Shown: piece by piece, positions 48,001 through 58,226 of the stretch | Position numbering within the stretch: the first letter of the stretch is position 1 | How the letters are laid out: every line of letters begins with the position of its first letter | Source of the DNA: Mycobacterium sp. 1554424.7 | GTDB lineage: Bacteria; Actinomycetota; Actinomycetes; Mycobacteriales; Mycobacteriaceae | Direction: 5' to 3' | DNA length: 64,000 nt | Assembly: GCF_001665295.1 (NCBI RefSeq) | Contig: NZ_LZSE01000005.1 | Coordinates: forward strand, 1 to 64,000 | Notes under the pieces: model-generated | Databases searched by the model: none | Told to the model about the DNA's origin: nothing | Seen by the model: only the letters and a program-made list of their open reading frames with translations | Translations under genes and position numbers: made by a program

Positions 48001-51000
48001 GGCGTGCGATCTGGATGGCGGCCTGACCGACGCCGCCGGCACCCGCATGGATGAGCACCCGCTGTCCGGCCGACAGCCCGGCGATCTCGACCAAGGCGAC
48101 ATAGGCGGTCAAGAACACGATCGGCGCGGATGCGGCCTGGGTGAACGACCATCCGGCCGGGACCGGTACCACCATGCGTTCGTCGGTGATCGCGGTGGGC
48201 GCGAACGCGTTGTGCGGGAACAGGCCCATCACCGCGTCCCCGGGACGCAGCGATGCGCCGGGGCCGGCGTCGACGACGACCCCGGCGCCCTCGCTACCCA
48301 TCCCGTCATCGGCGATGGCGCCCAACGCCACCACCACGTCCCGGAAGTTCAGCCCGGCGGCCCGCACCTGAACGCGAATCTCCCCTGGCGCCAGGGTGTT
48401 TGGCGGGTCGGTGGGGAGCAGGGCCAGGTTGCTCAGGTCACCTTTACCGGTGGTGCCCAATTTCCAGTCGGGCGCATCCGGTGGGGTCAGGGTCGGGATG
48501 CGGGCCAGGCGGGGGATGTGCACGACGCCGTGGCGCACGGCCAGCTCCGGCTCGCCGGCCGGTCGCGTCGCAGCGATGGCGAGCAGGCTGTCGAACGAGG
48601 TGTCGTCGGTGTCGATCAACACGATGCGGTCGGGGTGCTCGTTCTGCGCGGTGTGGATCAACGCCCAGGCCGCGGCGTGCGCCAAATCCGGGACACCGTC
48701 ATACGCGCCGACGCTCACCGCGTGACGGGTGACGATCACCAGGCGGGCGTTGGCGGTGTCGGGACGGATCAGCCAGCCCTGGAGCTGGGCCAAGACGTGG
48801 CGGGTCAGGGCGTGCACTCGCCGCAGCGGATCGCCCTCCTCGGATCGCGGCAGCGGCCAGATCACCAGCTCCGGGCAGGGGGTCAAGGTGGCCAGGTCGT
48901 TGTGGATTGCGCCGTGCGACAGGCTGGCCGGCAGCTGCTCGGGCGAATCGGTGTACACCGCCCAGGCCGGCGGTTGGGCCCCCGCCGGAGCCGGCACGTC
49001 GGGCGCCGCTGACCAGGTCAACTCGAACATGCTGTCGGCGAGTCCGGCGATCGAACCGGGCCGGCCGATCTGGTCGGAGACGGCGCGCAAGGTCAGCGCG
49101 CCGATGGTGATCACCGGCGCGCCGGTGGGGTCGGTGGCGTGCAGCTTGAAGGTGTCCTCCCCGGTGCGGGTGAGGTGGACGTGCAGCTGGGTGGCCGCGG
49201 TGGCGTAGAGGGTGATCCCGTTGAACGCGTAGGGAAGTCGCGGCGATCCGGGGTCGGAGCCGTCCAGCGCGGAGGCCAGCGGGTGCAGGGCGGCGTCCAG
49301 GAGGGCGGGGTGGATGCCGTAGCCGGCCACATCGGTGGCGGCGGGCAGCGCCACCTCGGCGTAGACGACGTCGGGTCGGGCCGGGTCGGTGCCGATGCCG
49401 CGGACCGACCGGAATGCACCGCCGTAGTTGTAGCCCTGCTGGGCCAGCCGTTCGTAGAAGTCGTCCTGGTCGAGCGCCTCCGCACCCGGCGTCGGCGTCA
49501 GCGGGGAGCCGGCGGCCGGCTGAGCGGCGCTCAGCGCGCCGCTGGCGTGCAGCGTCCAGGCATGCTGGCCACCGCTGCGCGAATGCACGCTGAACGGGCG
49601 GCGCCCGAGCTCATCGAGCGGATGCACCAGGATCTGCAGATCGGTCGGCGCCTGCTCTGACAGGATCATGGCGGTATGCAGGATCAGCTCGTCGATCACC
49701 GGGCAGCCGGCCAGCTCGCCGGCCCGCAGGATCACCTCGATGAACCCGGTCGCCGGGAACAGCACCGTGTCGTTGACGCGGTGGCCGCCCAGCCACTCCT
49801 GGGTGCTGGGCGACAGCCGCCCGCTGACCAAGACCTGGTCTTCGTCGGCCAGTGCGGCGACGGCGCCGAGCAAGGGGTGGTCGGCGCGGTCGAGGCCGAG
49901 CCCGGCCGCGTCGTCCGTGGGAGTCGGGGCCAGCCAGTAGCGGCGGTGGTCGAAGGGGTAGGTGGGCAGCGCGACGGTGTGGGCGTGGGGGTACAGGGCC
50001 GGCCACGATGGGCTGTGGCCGTGGGCATGCAGGTGGGCCAGGGCGCCGGCCAGGCTGTCGCGGTCGGTGCGGTCGCGGTGCAGCGTGATGACCACCGTCG
50101 ACTGGGTGCGCTCGGTGGCCTGGGCCAGCGTGTCGGTGAGCGCGGGGGCCAGCACCGGGTGCGGGGACAGCTCGACAAACGTGCACTCCCCCGCGGCCAG
50201 CCGCTCCGCCACCCGCTCATAAAAGCGCACCGGCTCACGCAGATTGCGATACCAATACTCGGCATCCATCGTGGTGGTGTCCAACGGATCACCCGAAACC
50301 GCCTGTCCCACCGTCGAATACAGCGGGATGCGGGCCAGGGCCGGGTTCAGCTCACCGAGCTCAGACACCAGCCGCTCGCGCACCGCCTCGACCTGCGCGC
50401 AGTGCGAGGCGTAATCCACCGCAATGGCCCGGAACTGGATGCCGTCGCGCTCACACGCGGCGCCGAACTCCTGCAGTGCGTCGGGCTCGCCGCTGATGAT
50501 GGTGTGCGACGGGCCGTTGATCGCCGAGATGCTCAACGCCGCACCCCACGGTTGGAGCAGGGGTTCGAGTTGTTCGGCGCCCAGCAGCACCGAGGCCATC
50601 GCGCCGGCACCGCACAGTTCGCCCAGCGCCTGGCTGCGCCGCGCCACAATCTGCGCGGCCTCGGGCAAGGAAAACACCCCGGCCAGATACGCCGCCGCGA
50701 TCTCACCCTGGGAGTGCCCGATCACCGCATCCGGCGTGATGCCGTACGAGCCCAGCACCTCGGCCAGCGAGACCATCATCGTGAACAGCACCGGCTGCAC
50801 CACATCAACACGATCCAGCGCGGGGGCTCCGTCTTCCTGCAGAAGCACGGCGCGCACCGACCAGCCGGTGAACGGTCGCAGCGCCTCATCGCAGTCATCG
50901 ACCATGTCGGCGAACACGCGGTGGCGTTCGTAAAGCTCGCGCCCCATGCCGGCGTATTGGCCGCCCTGGCCGGGCAGGACGAACACGGTCTTGCCACGAA

Positions 51001-54000
51001 CCTGGGCCAGGTAGTGGTGCTGGGTGAGCTGCGGGTGGGCTTGGCCGTCACGCAATGCGTCTAACGCACCCAGCAGGTCCTCGCGGAGATCTGCGCTGCC
51101 GACCGCCCCGGTGATCACGGCCCGGAAGGAGTGGTGGGTGCGGGTGGCACCGAGGCTGTAGGCCACATTGGCGAGATCCAGCTCCGGATGAGCGAGCAGG
51201 TGTTCATGCAGCCGGTCGGCCTGCCCGCGTAACGCCGCCGGGGTGCGCGCCGACACCGGCCACAACCGCAACCCGACCTCCACACCCTCGGTGGGTTCGG
51301 GCTCGGCCGGCGCCGCGGGGGCTTGCTGCACGATCACATGCGCGTTGGTGCCGCTGATCCCGAACGAGGACACCGCCGCGGTGCGCGGATGATCGCTCAC
51401 TGGCCAGGCCACCGGCTCGGTCAGCAGCCGCACCGTGCCCGCCGACCAATCCACATGCGGGCTGGGCCGATCCACGTTCAACGTCGGCGGCAGGCTGTCG
51501 TGATTGAGCGCCTCGATCATCTTGATCAACCCCGCCGCCCCGGCCGCGGCCTGGGTGTGCCCGATGTTCGACTTGATCGACCCCACCCACAACGGGCGCT
51601 CCGCATCACGTGCGGCGCCATACGTGGCGATCAACGCGCCCGCCTCGATCGGATCCCCCAACGTGGTCCCGGTCCCGTGCGCCTCCACCACATCGACCTG
51701 ATCCAGCGGAACACCCGCGTTGGCCGCCGCCTGCGTGATGACGCGCTGTTGCGACGGCCCGTTGGGCGCCGTCAACCCATTCGAGGCGCCGTCCTGATTG
51801 ATCGCCGAACCCGCGATCACCGCCAACACCGGATGGTTGTGGCGCCGGGCGTCGCTGAGCCGTTCCAACACCAGCACCGCGGCCCCCTCACCCCAACCGG
51901 TGCCATCGGCATTGGCGGAGAAGGCTTTACACCGCCCGTCCGCCGCCAGCCCCCGCTGACGGGCGAACTCGGTAAACACCGAGGGCGTGGTCATCACCGT
52001 CACCCCACCGGCCAGCGCCAAAGACGACTCCCCGTTCCGCAGGGACTGGCACGCCAAATGGGTGGCCACCAACGACGACGAGCAGGCGGTGTCGACGGTC
52101 AGAGCCGGTCCCTGCAATCCCAACGAATAGGCGATGCGCCCCGAGGCCACACTGGGCGACAGCCCGGTCAGCCCGTAGCCCTCCACCCCGTCCGAACCGC
52201 CCCCGCCATAGGACTGCGACCACGCCCCCACGAACACCCCGGTCGCCGAGCGCGCCAAACCGGCCGGGTCAATCCGGGCCGCTTCCAACGCTTCCCAGCA
52301 CACCTCCAACAACTGGCGCTGCTGCGGATCCATCGTTTGGGCCTCGCGGCCTGAGATCCCGAAAAACTCCGCATCGAACTCCGCCGCCTCCGCCAGGAAG
52401 CCTCCGGCGCGGGTGTAGGTCTTGCCCACCGCATCGGGATCGGGATCGAACAGATCCGCCAGGTTCCAGCCACGGTCGACCGGAAACGGCCCCACCGCAT
52501 CCGCACCACTTGCCACCAAATCCCACAACGCCGCCGGCGAATCCACCCCACCGGGAAAACGACACGCCATCCCCACCACCGCGATCGGCTCGTCCACCGC
52601 CGCCTGCGATTCCACCGGCGCAGCCGCCGCGACGGGTCCGATCAGCCGCTGGGCCAAGTGGGCGGCCAACTCGTCTGGGGTGGGGTAATCGAACGCCAGC
52701 GTGGGTGGCAAAGCCAGCTCGGTTTCGGTCCTGAGCCGATCCAGCAATTCGGTGGCCTTCACCGAGTCGAAGCCCAGGTCTTGGAACGCGGACCCGGGAT
52801 CGATGTCGTCGGGCCTGGGACGCCCCAACACCGCCGCCGCCTGCGAGCACACCATTCCGACCAGCAGGTCGTGTTGCTGCTGGCGAAGGGTGCGCAGGCG
52901 TTGGGCCAATCCCGAGTCGGCGCCGGCGACCGGGGCGGTGTCCTCGACCGCGCGCGGCTGTGCGGGGCTGATGTGCGCGTCCAACCGGGTGAAGGCGTCC
53001 TGCTGATAGAGCTTTGAACAATCCCGCCGTCTCACCTTGCCGCTCGTGGTGAGAGGAATCGAATGTGGCGGCACCAGAACAAGATCCGCGACGCTCAGTT
53101 CGTGCGTCCTCGATATCGCTGCGATGATCTCGCGCCGGACGGCGATCAACCGTTGCGCGTCCTCGTCGGAATCACCGCCCGGCTTGAGTTCGACGATAGT
53201 GACGAGTTTCTCGGGGCCGTCATCGTCGGACACCGCGATCGCCACGCAGCGGCCCCGGGTGATCTCCTGGATGGTCGCCTCGATGTCGTCGGGAGAATGG
53301 TTGCGCCCGTAGACGATCAAGAGATCCTTGATGCGCCCGACGATGAACATCTCGCCTTCGGAGTAGAAGCCGAGATCCCCGGTACGCAGCCAGGGCCCTT
53401 CGGGTGTGCCCTCCGAGGCGCCGACGATCGTTCTGCCGAAGACACGTTCTGTCTCTTCGGGTTTCTGCCAATAGCCGGAACAGACGTTCTCGCCGGTCGT
53501 CCAGATCTCGCCGACGGTTCCCTCCGGGCACTCGATGCTCGTCTCGGGATCGACGATGCGCACAATCGGCCACTTCGGTATGCCGTAACTGACCAGCGGG
53601 ATACCTTCTCCGTCCGCGCACCGCCGCCCTTGGCCGGCGGTCATTTGCTCGGAATCGAAAGAAACGGTTACCGGGGGGTGACCCGATTCGCGGGTCGCCA
53701 CCACGAGCGTGGCTTCCGCGAGTCCGTAGGAGGGACGCAGCGCCTCGGGGCGGAAATTGAAGCGGGCAAACCGGTCCGCAAAGCGCCACAGCGTCGGGGG
53801 GTTCACGCGTTCGGCGCCGTTGAGGATGGAGTGCACGCCGCCGAGGTCCAGCCCGGCCAGGTCGTCGTCCGACGTCTTTCGAGCCGCCAACTCAAAAGCG
53901 ATGTTGGGCGCCGCCGAGAAGGCGTGCGGGTTGCCGGCCAGCATTTGCATCCACCGCGCCGGCCGCTGCAGGAAGGACGGCGGGCTCGTGAGCACCGTGG

Positions 54001-54706
54001 GGAATCCCCACAGGACCGGGAAAGCGATGCCCAGGATCAAACCCATGTCGTGAAACAGCGGCAGCCAAGACACCACGGTGGTGTCCGGCGGGGCCATCCC
54101 GCCGTCCGCGTCGTAGTACATGGCCATGATCTGCTCGCAGTTGACCTGAATGTTCTTGTGCGAGACGACAACTCCCGCCGGAGTGCGGGTCGATCCGGAG
54201 GTGTATTGCAGATGCGCGACGCTGGTCTCGCCGTTGGCGTCCGCGGCGGTCGCAAGCCGGGAGTCCAGATCCAGCCGATCGACCTCGACGACCGATGGCG
54301 CGCCGGGCTCGGATTTCGCGTAGTCGGCGATGAGGTCCACGGCAGCGGATGTTGTGAGGATCGACGACGGCGACGCGTCATGCAGGACGGCGCTGACACG
54401 CTCGTCGCTGGAGCCGCCCACCGGCATGGACAGGGGAACGGCGATCTGACCGGCCTGCAGCGCGCCGAGAAACCCGACGACGTACTCGAGCCCCTGCGGC
54501 GCCAGGATCACGGCGCGGTCGCCGGTGGACCCGCAAGCCTTGAGCTCCCGTGCGAGGTTCAGCGTGCGGCGATACAGCTGCGACCACGTCAGGCTTTCCG
54601 CGACGCCTTCCCAGTCGTTCTCGTAGTCGACATACGTGAATGCCAGGTCGTCGGGCCGCGAACTGGCACGCTCCCGCAGGACAGCGGGAATGGAATGCTC
54701 AAGCAC
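45044..54706 (-). CDS. Fused fatty-acyl-AMP ligase, type I reducing PKS and PapA-like acyltransferase
   Basis: One 3220-residue chain. Positions are for the longer form from GTG 54787; subtract 27 for this start. FAAL about 30-600 ([35 protein letters not shown]). ACP1 about 635-715, phosphopantetheine Ser675. KS about 733-1155 (Cys902, His1037, His1077). AT about 1265-1570 (GHSQG Ser1359; YASH 1459-1462, a methylmalonyl-CoA motif). DH about 1635-1900 (His1669, Asp1831). ER about 2110-2420 ([11 protein letters not shown]). KR about 2428-2610 (TGGTGMLG; Ser, Tyr in FSSAAG and QANYAAAN). ACP2 Ser742 of the last 2000 (2742). Condensation-type acyltransferase about 2800-3247 with H2930-TIV-D2934. 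Predicted to load a fatty acid, add methyl branches with full reduction, and esterify an acceptor. A TetR gene lies upstream. GTG 54706 versus 54787 is unresolved. Confidence 0.93.
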   Translation of the reverse strand: MLEHSIPAVLRERASSRPDDLAFTYVDYENDWEGVAESLTWSQLYRRTLNLARELKACGSTGDRAVILAPQGLEYVVGFLGALQAGQIAVPLSMPVGGSSDERVSAVLHDASPSSILTTSAAVDLIADYAKSEPGAPSVVEVDRLDLDSRLATAADANGETSVAHLQYTSGSTRTPAGVVVSHKNIQVNCEQIMAMYYDADGGMAPPDTTVVSWLPLFHDMGLILGIAFPVLWGFPTVLTSPPSFLQRPARWMQMLAGNPHAFSAAPNIAFELAARKTSDDDLAGLDLGGVHSILNGAERVNPPTLWRFADRFARFNFRPEALRPSYGLAEATLVVATRESGHPPVTVSFDSEQMTAGQGRRCADGEGIPLVSYGIPKWPIVRIVDPETSIECPEGTVGEIWTTGENVCSGYWQKPEETERVFGRTIVGASEGTPEGPWLRTGDLGFYSEGEMFIVGRIKDLLIVYGRNHSPDDIEATIQEITRGRCVAIAVSDDDGPEKLVTIVELKPGGDSDEDAQRLIAVRREIIAAISRTHELSVADLVLVPPHSIPLTTSGKVRRRDCSKLYQQDAFTRLDAHISPAQPRAVEDTAPVAGADSGLAQRLRTLRQQQHDLLVGMVCSQAAAVLGRPRPDDIDPGSAFQDLGFDSVKATELLDRLRTETELALPPTLAFDYPTPDELAAHLAQRLIGPVAAAAPVESQAAVDEPIAVVGMACRFPGGVDSPAALWDLVASGADAVGPFPVDRGWNLADLFDPDPDAVGKTYTRAGGFLAEAAEFDAEFFGISGREAQTMDPQQRQLLEVCWEALEAARIDPAGLARSATGVFVGAWSQSYGGGGSDGVEGYGLTGLSPSVASGRIAYSLGLQGPALTVDTACSSSLVATHLACQSLRNGESSLALAGGVTVMTTPSVFTEFARQRGLAADGRCKAFSANADGTGWGEGAAVLVLERLSDARRHNHPVLAVIAGSAINQDGASNGLTAPNGPSQQRVITQAAANAGVPLDQVDVVEAHGTGTTLGDPIEAGALIATYGAARDAERPLWVGSIKSNIGHTQAAAGAAGLIKMIEALNHDSLPPTLNVDRPSPHVDWSAGTVRLLTEPVAWPVSDHPRTAAVSSFGISGTNAHVIVQQAPAAPAEPEPTEGVEVGLRLWPVSARTPAALRGQADRLHEHLLAHPELDLANVAYSLGATRTHHSFRAVITGAVGSADLREDLLGALDALRDGQAHPQLTQHHYLAQVRGKTVFVLPGQGGQYAGMGRELYERHRVFADMVDDCDEALRPFTGWSVRAVLLQEDGAPALDRVDVVQPVLFTMMVSLAEVLGSYGITPDAVIGHSQGEIAAAYLAGVFSLPEAAQIVARRSQALGELCGAGAMASVLLGAEQLEPLLQPWGAALSISAINGPSHTIISGEPDALQEFGAACERDGIQFRAIAVDYASHCAQVEAVRERLVSELGELNPALARIPLYSTVGQAVSGDPLDTTTMDAEYWYRNLREPVRFYERVAERLAAGECTFVELSPHPVLAPALTDTLAQATERTQSTVVITLHRDRTDRDSLAGALAHLHAHGHSPSWPALYPHAHTVALPTYPFDHRRYWLAPTPTDDAAGLGLDRADHPLLGAVAALADEDQVLVSGRLSPSTQEWLGGHRVNDTVLFPATGFIEVILRAGELAGCPVIDELILHTAMILSEQAPTDLQILVHPLDELGRRPFSVHSRSGGQHAWTLHASGALSAAQPAAGSPLTPTPGAEALDQDDFYERLAQQGYNYGGAFRSVRGIGTDPARPDVVYAEVALPAATDVAGYGIHPALLDAALHPLASALDGSDPGSPRLPYAFNGITLYATAATQLHVHLTRTGEDTFKLHATDPTGAPVITIGALTLRAVSDQIGRPGSIAGLADSMFELTWSAAPDVPAPAGAQPPAWAVYTDSPEQLPASLSHGAIHNDLATLTPCPELVIWPLPRSEEGDPLRRVHALTRHVLAQLQGWLIRPDTANARLVIVTRHAVSVGAYDGVPDLAHAAAWALIHTAQNEHPDRIVLIDTDDTSFDSLLAIAATRPAGEPELAVRHGVVHIPRLARIPTLTPPDAPDWKLGTTGKGDLSNLALLPTDPPNTLAPGEIRVQVRAAGLNFRDVVVALGAIADDGMGSEGAGVVVDAGPGASLRPGDAVMGLFPHNAFAPTAITDERMVVPVPAGWSFTQAASAPIVFLTAYVALVEIAGLSAGQRVLIHAGAGGVGQAAIQIARHFGAEVFATAHPNKHHVLNDLGLDAAHIASSRTLDFVDTFKGATDGLGMDVVLNSLAGEFVDASLQLLPRGGSFIEIGKTDIRRADDIAASHRGVDYRVYDLSSAPAEALRPAWTALTELFADGVLQPLPTTSYGLLNAPQAFRDMSQARHTGKIVLNPPAVLDAEGTVLITGGTGMLGALFAEHLVTRYGVGHLLLLSRSGIDAPGAGELQQRLAELGADVSIAACDTSDPADAAAALETLPAEHPLTAVIHTAGVLDDALVTDLSPEQLDAVLAAKADAAWHLHRLTADRDLAAFILFSSAAGILGSAGQANYAAANAFLDALARHRHHTQRQATSVAWGYWQTPSGMTAHLGTSDLTRLSSTGLTPITNEHGLALFDAALTSQPTNLLASPFNTGALARQARHGTLDPILSGLTTSRRQAATASPRTLAATLATQSPQQRLDTLTAMVTATTAAVLAHPDPAALDPDSPFKELGIDSLTALELRNTVNQRTGLALPATLAFDHPTPAKLAGHLAELLTDAAAPAAPAAQVATRVDESADNRLAYLDQAAFLALRAVHGALIQVTWIYDRAINVEGLKRFHRNLGRGLLGRRIERSALPFARDRWVLAPEPEEIDFAATPRPRAEVNAWADERARLPIDPEWGPAWHLGVLPLDDGGTAVSLVASHTIVDAIAFGQAIEDAAEGRTRDLGYPPAGSRTLGRAVREDLRQTVKDLPDIGHALAAVARRARRDRKELNSSIKAAPPAPTKSSDDPPVEVPALTAYIDLAEWDARAKSLGASSNSLVAGIACRLAVRMGRVQDDGTVTLRFLVTLRTDGDTRGNALTSVDVTVDPTQAATDLSEMQARITQTILAAMEDRDNEWLAPLPLAALTPVWAARKVAGMATGGSTLPVTCSNVGDLSPAANRPDGTDADYAYMRNLEPDIKKSTLEAMGGQLFLGSGRGRGKMFIRISAYLLGRPNTKDELRKSVSLTFAEFDLNADIDY

Positions 54707-54782
54707 AGCTTGACGATACCGATGAACGCACGGGGCGTCGGCGAAACCGCCCAGCCCAGAAGAAGCAGCGGGCGCGCAGTTG

Positions 54783-54794
54783 AACACGCGTGTT
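54783..54794. promoter_or_regulatory. 12-bp perfect palindrome upstream of the PKS
   Basis: AACACGCGTGTT lies in the 107-bp gap between the TetR stop and the preferred PKS start. It contains the alternative GTG start at 54787. An operator here would block PKS initiation. It differs from the site in front of the TetR gene. Confidence 0.45.
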
Positions 54795-54813
54795 TTCGCT
54801 TGGAGCCGGGCCG

Positions 54814-55377
54814 CTAAGCGGGCAGGTGCAGCTTGATGACCTCGATCAGGTGACGCCCGACGTCGTCGAGCGGAGCCGTCGACTGCGTCGCGATCGCGAG
54901 GATGACGGCGCCTTCGATGGCGGCGACGGTGAGGGTCGCCAACGAGCGGGCGTTGTCACGATCGGCGCCGGACCGGACCAGCCGGTCGGCGAGGATCGTC
55001 TGCCACTCGCTGAACGCGTCGCCCGCCGCCTGCGCGGCCGCCGACGCCTCGGAGCGACCGAGGACCGCCGCCACAATCGGGCAGCCCGCCTGCATCTGCG
55101 TCGCGGTCAGCTGCGCCTTCCATGCGTCGAGGAAGGTCTGCACCGCCTGGGTGGGGTCGCCGCCGTCGTCCCCGGCCCGGATCACCGCGCTCAACTCCTC
55201 CCCCGCGAGGCGGGTGGCTTCGGCGACGAGCTCGGCCTTGCCGCCGGGAAAGTTCAGGTAGACGGTTCTCCGGGCCACTCCGCTGTCCTCGAGAAGCGCG
55301 CTGAGGCCGGTCCCGGCGACGCCGCGCCGTCGCACCAACCCCGTGACACTGGCGATGAGAGCATCGCGCGCCGACAT
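54814..55377 (-). CDS. TetR-family transcriptional regulator
   Basis: A 187-residue repressor-type protein. The N-terminal helix-turn-helix is in [42 protein letters not shown] (residues 9-50), the standard TetR pattern. The C-terminal ligand domain contains [13 protein letters not shown] and [17 protein letters not shown]. The LmrA/YxaF-like C-terminal layout is plausible. Start at ATG 55377. It is divergent from the nitroreductase pseudogene across a 63-bp gap that holds a TetR-type operator, and it precedes the PKS in the same direction by 107 bp. Ligand unknown. Confidence 0.9.
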   Translation of the reverse strand: MSARDALIASVTGLVRRRGVAGTGLSALLEDSGVARRTVYLNFPGGKAELVAEATRLAGEELSAVIRAGDDGGDPTQAVQTFLDAWKAQLTATQMQAGCPIVAAVLGRSEASAAAQAAGDAFSEWQTILADRLVRSGADRDNARSLATLTVAAIEGAVILAIATQSTAPLDDVGRHLIEVIKLHLPA

Positions 55378-55411
55378 ATCTGCCGCCTTTCGTCGAACCT
55401 CAGAGTTGAAC

Positions 55412-55427
55412 TATACCAATCGGTCTA
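55412..55427. promoter_or_regulatory. TetR-type operator between TetR gene and divergent pseudogene
   Basis: TATACCAATCGGTCTA fits the symmetric pattern TAnACCnATnGGTnTA, with 12 of 16 positions symmetric. It sits midway in the 63-bp divergent gap, 35 bp from the TetR start and 14 bp from the other start, where it could control both promoters. Confidence 0.7.
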
Positions 55428-55440
55428 CTAGCCTGAGGCC

Positions 55441-55875
55441 ATGACAAGCACCCACGAGCAGAAGACGCTGCGAAAGTTCCGCAGGGAACGTGCGATCGGA
55501 CGCTATCTGCTCAACCCGGCGGTGAAGGGGCTGAGCGCACTGGGGGTGCGCACCGCGATGGCCACCCAACTGGAGACCGTCGGCCGCAAGACGGGCTAGG
55601 CCCGCCGCGTTCCCGTGTCGGCCCAATTCGACGACGGCGGTGCATGGGTGATCTGCCAGCACGGCACCCGCTCCGGCTGGGGCAGAAACATCACCGACAG
55701 CCCGAATGTCCGTATGCGGCAGGGCAATCGGTGGCGCGCCGGGGTCGCGACATTCAGGCCGGACGACGACGTCGTCGCACGCGCGCGCAAGTTCGGGCGA
55801 CTGGGAGCCAAGATGGTCAAGGCGCTGGAAACGACTCCCGTGTCGGTACGGATCGACTTCACGGACCAGGTCTGA
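55441..55875 (+). pseudogene. Deazaflavin (F420)-dependent nitroreductase-like gene interrupted by an in-frame TAG
   Basis: From ATG 55441 the frame reads 52 codons to TAG at 55597-55599 and then continues without a shift to TGA at 55873. Before the stop: VKGLSALGVRTAMATQLETVGRKTG. After it: ARRVPVSAQFDDGGAWVICQHGTRSGWGRNI and NPNVR-type NVRMRQGNRW. Together they make one DUF385/nitroreductase domain of about 145 residues, and the TAG stands where a residue such as Gln is expected (CAG to TAG needs one change). Either a recent nonsense mutation, readthrough, or a sequencing error. It is divergent from the TetR gene and shares its operator. Confidence 0.85.
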
Positions 55876-55963
55876 TGGGGGCGACCCGCCGCGCCCGGCT
55901 ACGCCGCGCTTGCGATCGCCACGGGCCTGATGGCGGCGACCCGCCGCGCCCGGCTACGCCGCG
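55872..55963. repeat. Direct repeat, 37 bp, two copies 55 bp apart
   Basis: CTGATGG, one variable base, and 29 identical bases occur at 55872-55908 and 55927-55963. The first copy starts at the pseudogene stop, and the second contains the stop codon of the small leftward gene. A recent local duplication is likely. Confidence 0.75.
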
Positions 55964-56199
55964 GGCACGTACTGCCAGACCGCGTCGTTTCCCTCCGCCA
56001 TCGTCGGGGTGCACCGCATCGTGCGCCCGGCGGCGTCGGGGGCGGTGGCGTTTCGCACGGAGCACGGGTGGCCGACAGTCGGGAGGTTGAGGTAGACGAG
56101 TGCCATACCGATGGCGATGATGATCGCGCTGGTGGAAGCGACCATCGCCAACCGGAGGAATCCGAGTTTCCTGTTCGCCTTCTTCGCCATGGTGCTCAT
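55954..56199 (-). CDS. Small single-pass membrane protein
   Basis: An 81-residue protein from ATG 56199, with GGGAGG nine bases upstream. It has a basic start (MSTMAKKANRKLGF), one membrane helix (LAMVASTSAIIIAIGMALVYL, about residues 16-36), and a short outer domain with Cys in GHPCSVRN and MRCTPTM that could form a disulfide. The C-terminus ends VWQYVPAA inside the second copy of a direct repeat. Convergent with the nitroreductase pseudogene and divergent from the crotonase gene. Function unknown. Confidence 0.75.
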   Translation of the reverse strand: MSTMAKKANRKLGFLRLAMVASTSAIIIAIGMALVYLNLPTVGHPCSVRNATAPDAAGRTMRCTPTMAEGNDAVWQYVPAA

Positions 56200-56330
56200 G
56201 GGTGTTCCTCCCGTCAGATGCCGGATCAGTGGTGTTCGTGAACCGAGCATCGACAGGAGGGCTTGAGGGATCCTCAATGGATCCTTGACGGGCGTTCGGG
56301 CCGGTGAACGGGCCAAGTACCGTTACCCGG

Positions 56331-57101
56331 GTGGCACAGTCCGACCCCGTTTTGTACAGCGTGGACGCGCGCGTCGCGCTCATCACCGTCAATGACCCCG
56401 ATCGGCGCAACGCGTTCACCGACGAGATGTCGGCGCGGCTGCGGGAGGCCGTGGAGCGGGCGGAAGCCGATCCCGACGTGCACGCCGTCGTGGTGACGGG
56501 CGCGGGCAAGGCGTTTTGCGCCGGCGCCGACCTCAGCGCCCTGGGCGCCGCCGGTGCCGGAGTGGCGGAGTCGGGGCTGCGGCGCATCTACGACGGCTTC
56601 ATGGCCGTCGGCAATTGCAGGTTGCCCACGATCGCCGCGGTCAATGGCGCGGCCGTCGGCGCGGGCCTGAACCTGGCGCTGGCCGCCGACGTGCGCATCG
56701 CGGGACCCGGCGCGTTGTTCGACGCCCGTTTCCAGAAGCTGGGGCTTCATCCCGGCGGCGGTGCGACCTGGATGCTGCAACGCGCGGTGGGTCCGCAGGT
56801 CGCGCGCGCGGCCCTGTTGTTCGGGATGCGCTTCGACGCCGAGTCCGCTGTGCGGCACAGGTTGGCGCTGAGCGTCGCCGACGACCCCGTCGCCGCGGCG
56901 CTGGAGCTGGCCGCGGGCCCGGCGGCGGCACCGCGCGAGGTGGTGCTGGCGACCAAGGCGACGATGCGCGCCACGATCAACCCCGGATCGGTGGACACCG
57001 AACACCACGACCTCGCCATGCGCACGGAGCTCGGCCCGCAGGCGTTCTCCATCCAATCACCGGAATTCGCAAGCAGATTGGCCGCGGCGCGGCGCCGTTA
57101 A
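56331..57101 (+). CDS. echA14: Enoyl-CoA hydratase/isomerase family protein, catalytic glutamates absent
   Basis: A 256-residue crotonase-fold protein from GTG 56331 ([11 protein letters not shown]); the length equals that recalled for Rv2486 (EchA14), its positional counterpart. The CoA-binding/oxyanion segments are [20 protein letters not shown] and [21 protein letters not shown]. Aligned by eye to rat enoyl-CoA hydratase, the two catalytic Glu (144 in GGGCELA and 164 in QPEILLG) correspond to Asn (GAGLNLA) and Phe (ARFQKLG). It is therefore probably not a hydratase; another crotonase reaction or a non-catalytic role is open. A start at 56304 is possible. Confidence 0.85.
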   Translation: MAQSDPVLYSVDARVALITVNDPDRRNAFTDEMSARLREAVERAEADPDVHAVVVTGAGKAFCAGADLSALGAAGAGVAESGLRRIYDGFMAVGNCRLPTIAAVNGAAVGAGLNLALAADVRIAGPGALFDARFQKLGLHPGGGATWMLQRAVGPQVARAALLFGMRFDAESAVRHRLALSVADDPVAAALELAAGPAAAPREVVLATKATMRATINPGSVDTEHHDLAMRTELGPQAFSIQSPEFASRLAAARRR

Positions 57102-57181
57102 ACCCCGAACCGCGCACGACACTGCAACGACGTACACGACACGCCGACGCGCGTCGCCGTCACTTAAGTTTCGGCGAGCGA

Positions 57182-57559
57182 CTAGCCCGTGGGATCTCCT
57201 GCGCAGTGGGTATGGTCTGGCAGAACCGTTCCGCCGGCGGAGTTTGCCACCGCGGCCGCCTCCGCGTCAGCACGTGTGGGACCCCAGCCGCCGAAGTATC
57301 TGGTGTGCGCCGGAGGCATCGCAATCGCCACGCACCCGCCCTGCCCGCTGGCCAAAAGACGACAGTCGCTGATCGTGCTGCGACAGGCCGACATCACCGT
57401 TTTCTCTACGTCGGATTGGCTGCTTCCTCCGGTGCTGAACTTGATCTTCCCCGTGGAGTCCGAGATCGCCATGGCGATCCACGGGTCGTCGGCATGCGCG
57501 AGCGGCGTTGCTGCGAATGCCATGCCGATCGCGATCGCTGCCACTGCTGGTTTCTTCAT
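57182..57559 (-). CDS. Secreted DUF4189-domain protein
   Basis: A 125-residue exported protein. ATG 57559 has GGGGAG eight bases upstream. The signal peptide is MKKPAVAAIAIGMAFAATPLAHA, cleaved near residue 23. The mature part (WIAMAISDSTGKIKFSTGGSSQSDVEKTVMSACRST, then CRLLASGQGGCVAIAMPP, then GPTRADAEAAAVAN) is a DUF4189 domain with its cysteine pairs. Small proteins of this kind are common in mycobacteria; function unknown. It is convergent with echA14 and divergent from the next secreted protein gene. Confidence 0.85.
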   Translation of the reverse strand: MKKPAVAAIAIGMAFAATPLAHADDPWIAMAISDSTGKIKFSTGGSSQSDVEKTVMSACRSTISDCRLLASGQGGCVAIAMPPAHTRYFGGWGPTRADAEAAAVANSAGGTVLPDHTHCAGDPTG

Positions 57560-57788
57560 GCTGCTCCCCGCCCTTTTCCGTTGCGCTGCGCCGCAGCGGC
57601 GCAGATAAACGCGAGGAGACGATTCTCCCCCTTCGCACCCTCCGGCGCGACATCGGCCATGCGTCCGCCGCACTGACCTGCACGTTCGCCGCGGGGCGAC
57701 GGCTTTCAAATCGCGAGGAGCCGCAACCTGTGATACACCATCAAGCAGTGCTCGGGGGCACTGACCGGATCAGGAGGGGAACACCAGC

Positions 57789-58223
57789 ATGGCCATCGCA
57801 CGGGGGTTGCTAGCAACCGCTATGTTCGCCGGTTGTGTCGTCGGCGCGGCCGGTACGGCGTGGGCCGACACACCGACGATGGACGGCAGCTACACCGAGA
57901 CCGCGACAACGCCGTCCGGCGGCACCCTGACCTCGAGTTGGACCGTCAACTCCTGCGGCGACGGATGCCTCTGGATAAAAGCTGGGGCCGGTGCCAGCCA
58001 AGCGCGGTTGATCGACGGTCAATGGGTGCTTGACACGCTCAACAACATCAGTTGCGCGGACGGTTCTTACACCCAATACGGATCAAACGGGCACATTACG
58101 TGGGACCCGACCACCCTCACCGGAACGGCCCAGCACACCTACATCGTGCCGGCGTGCGGCCGGCCGGCGGGCTACACCGAAACCGACAAGATAGAACTCA
58201 AGCAGACGCCGGCGTCCTCCTGA
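57789..58223 (+). CDS. Small secreted protein
   Basis: A 144-residue exported protein from ATG 57789 with AGGAGGGG upstream. The signal peptide (GLLATAMFAGCVVGAAGTAWA) ends near residue 27. The mature part appears all-beta: GSYTETATTPSGGTLTSSWTVNSCGDGCLWIKAG, then ISCADGSYTQYG and YIVPACGRPAGYTETDKIEL. The four cysteines suggest disulfides. A similar small secreted family exists in mycobacteria, but I cannot name it. It is convergent with bkdC, with three bases between stops. Confidence 0.78.
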   Translation: MAIARGLLATAMFAGCVVGAAGTAWADTPTMDGSYTETATTPSGGTLTSSWTVNSCGDGCLWIKAGAGASQARLIDGQWVLDTLNNISCADGSYTQYGSNGHITWDPTTLTGTAQHTYIVPACGRPAGYTETDKIELKQTPASS

Positions 58224-58226
58224 CGC

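Noticed and set aside
45044-54706. Reading the PKS as two or three separate genes
   Set aside because: The frame is continuous through every linker, and no internal stop or restart signal is present.
47420-54817. Several long rightward frames (up to 584 codons) antisense to the PKS
   Set aside because: They follow the third-position GC bias of the PKS and show no family motifs.
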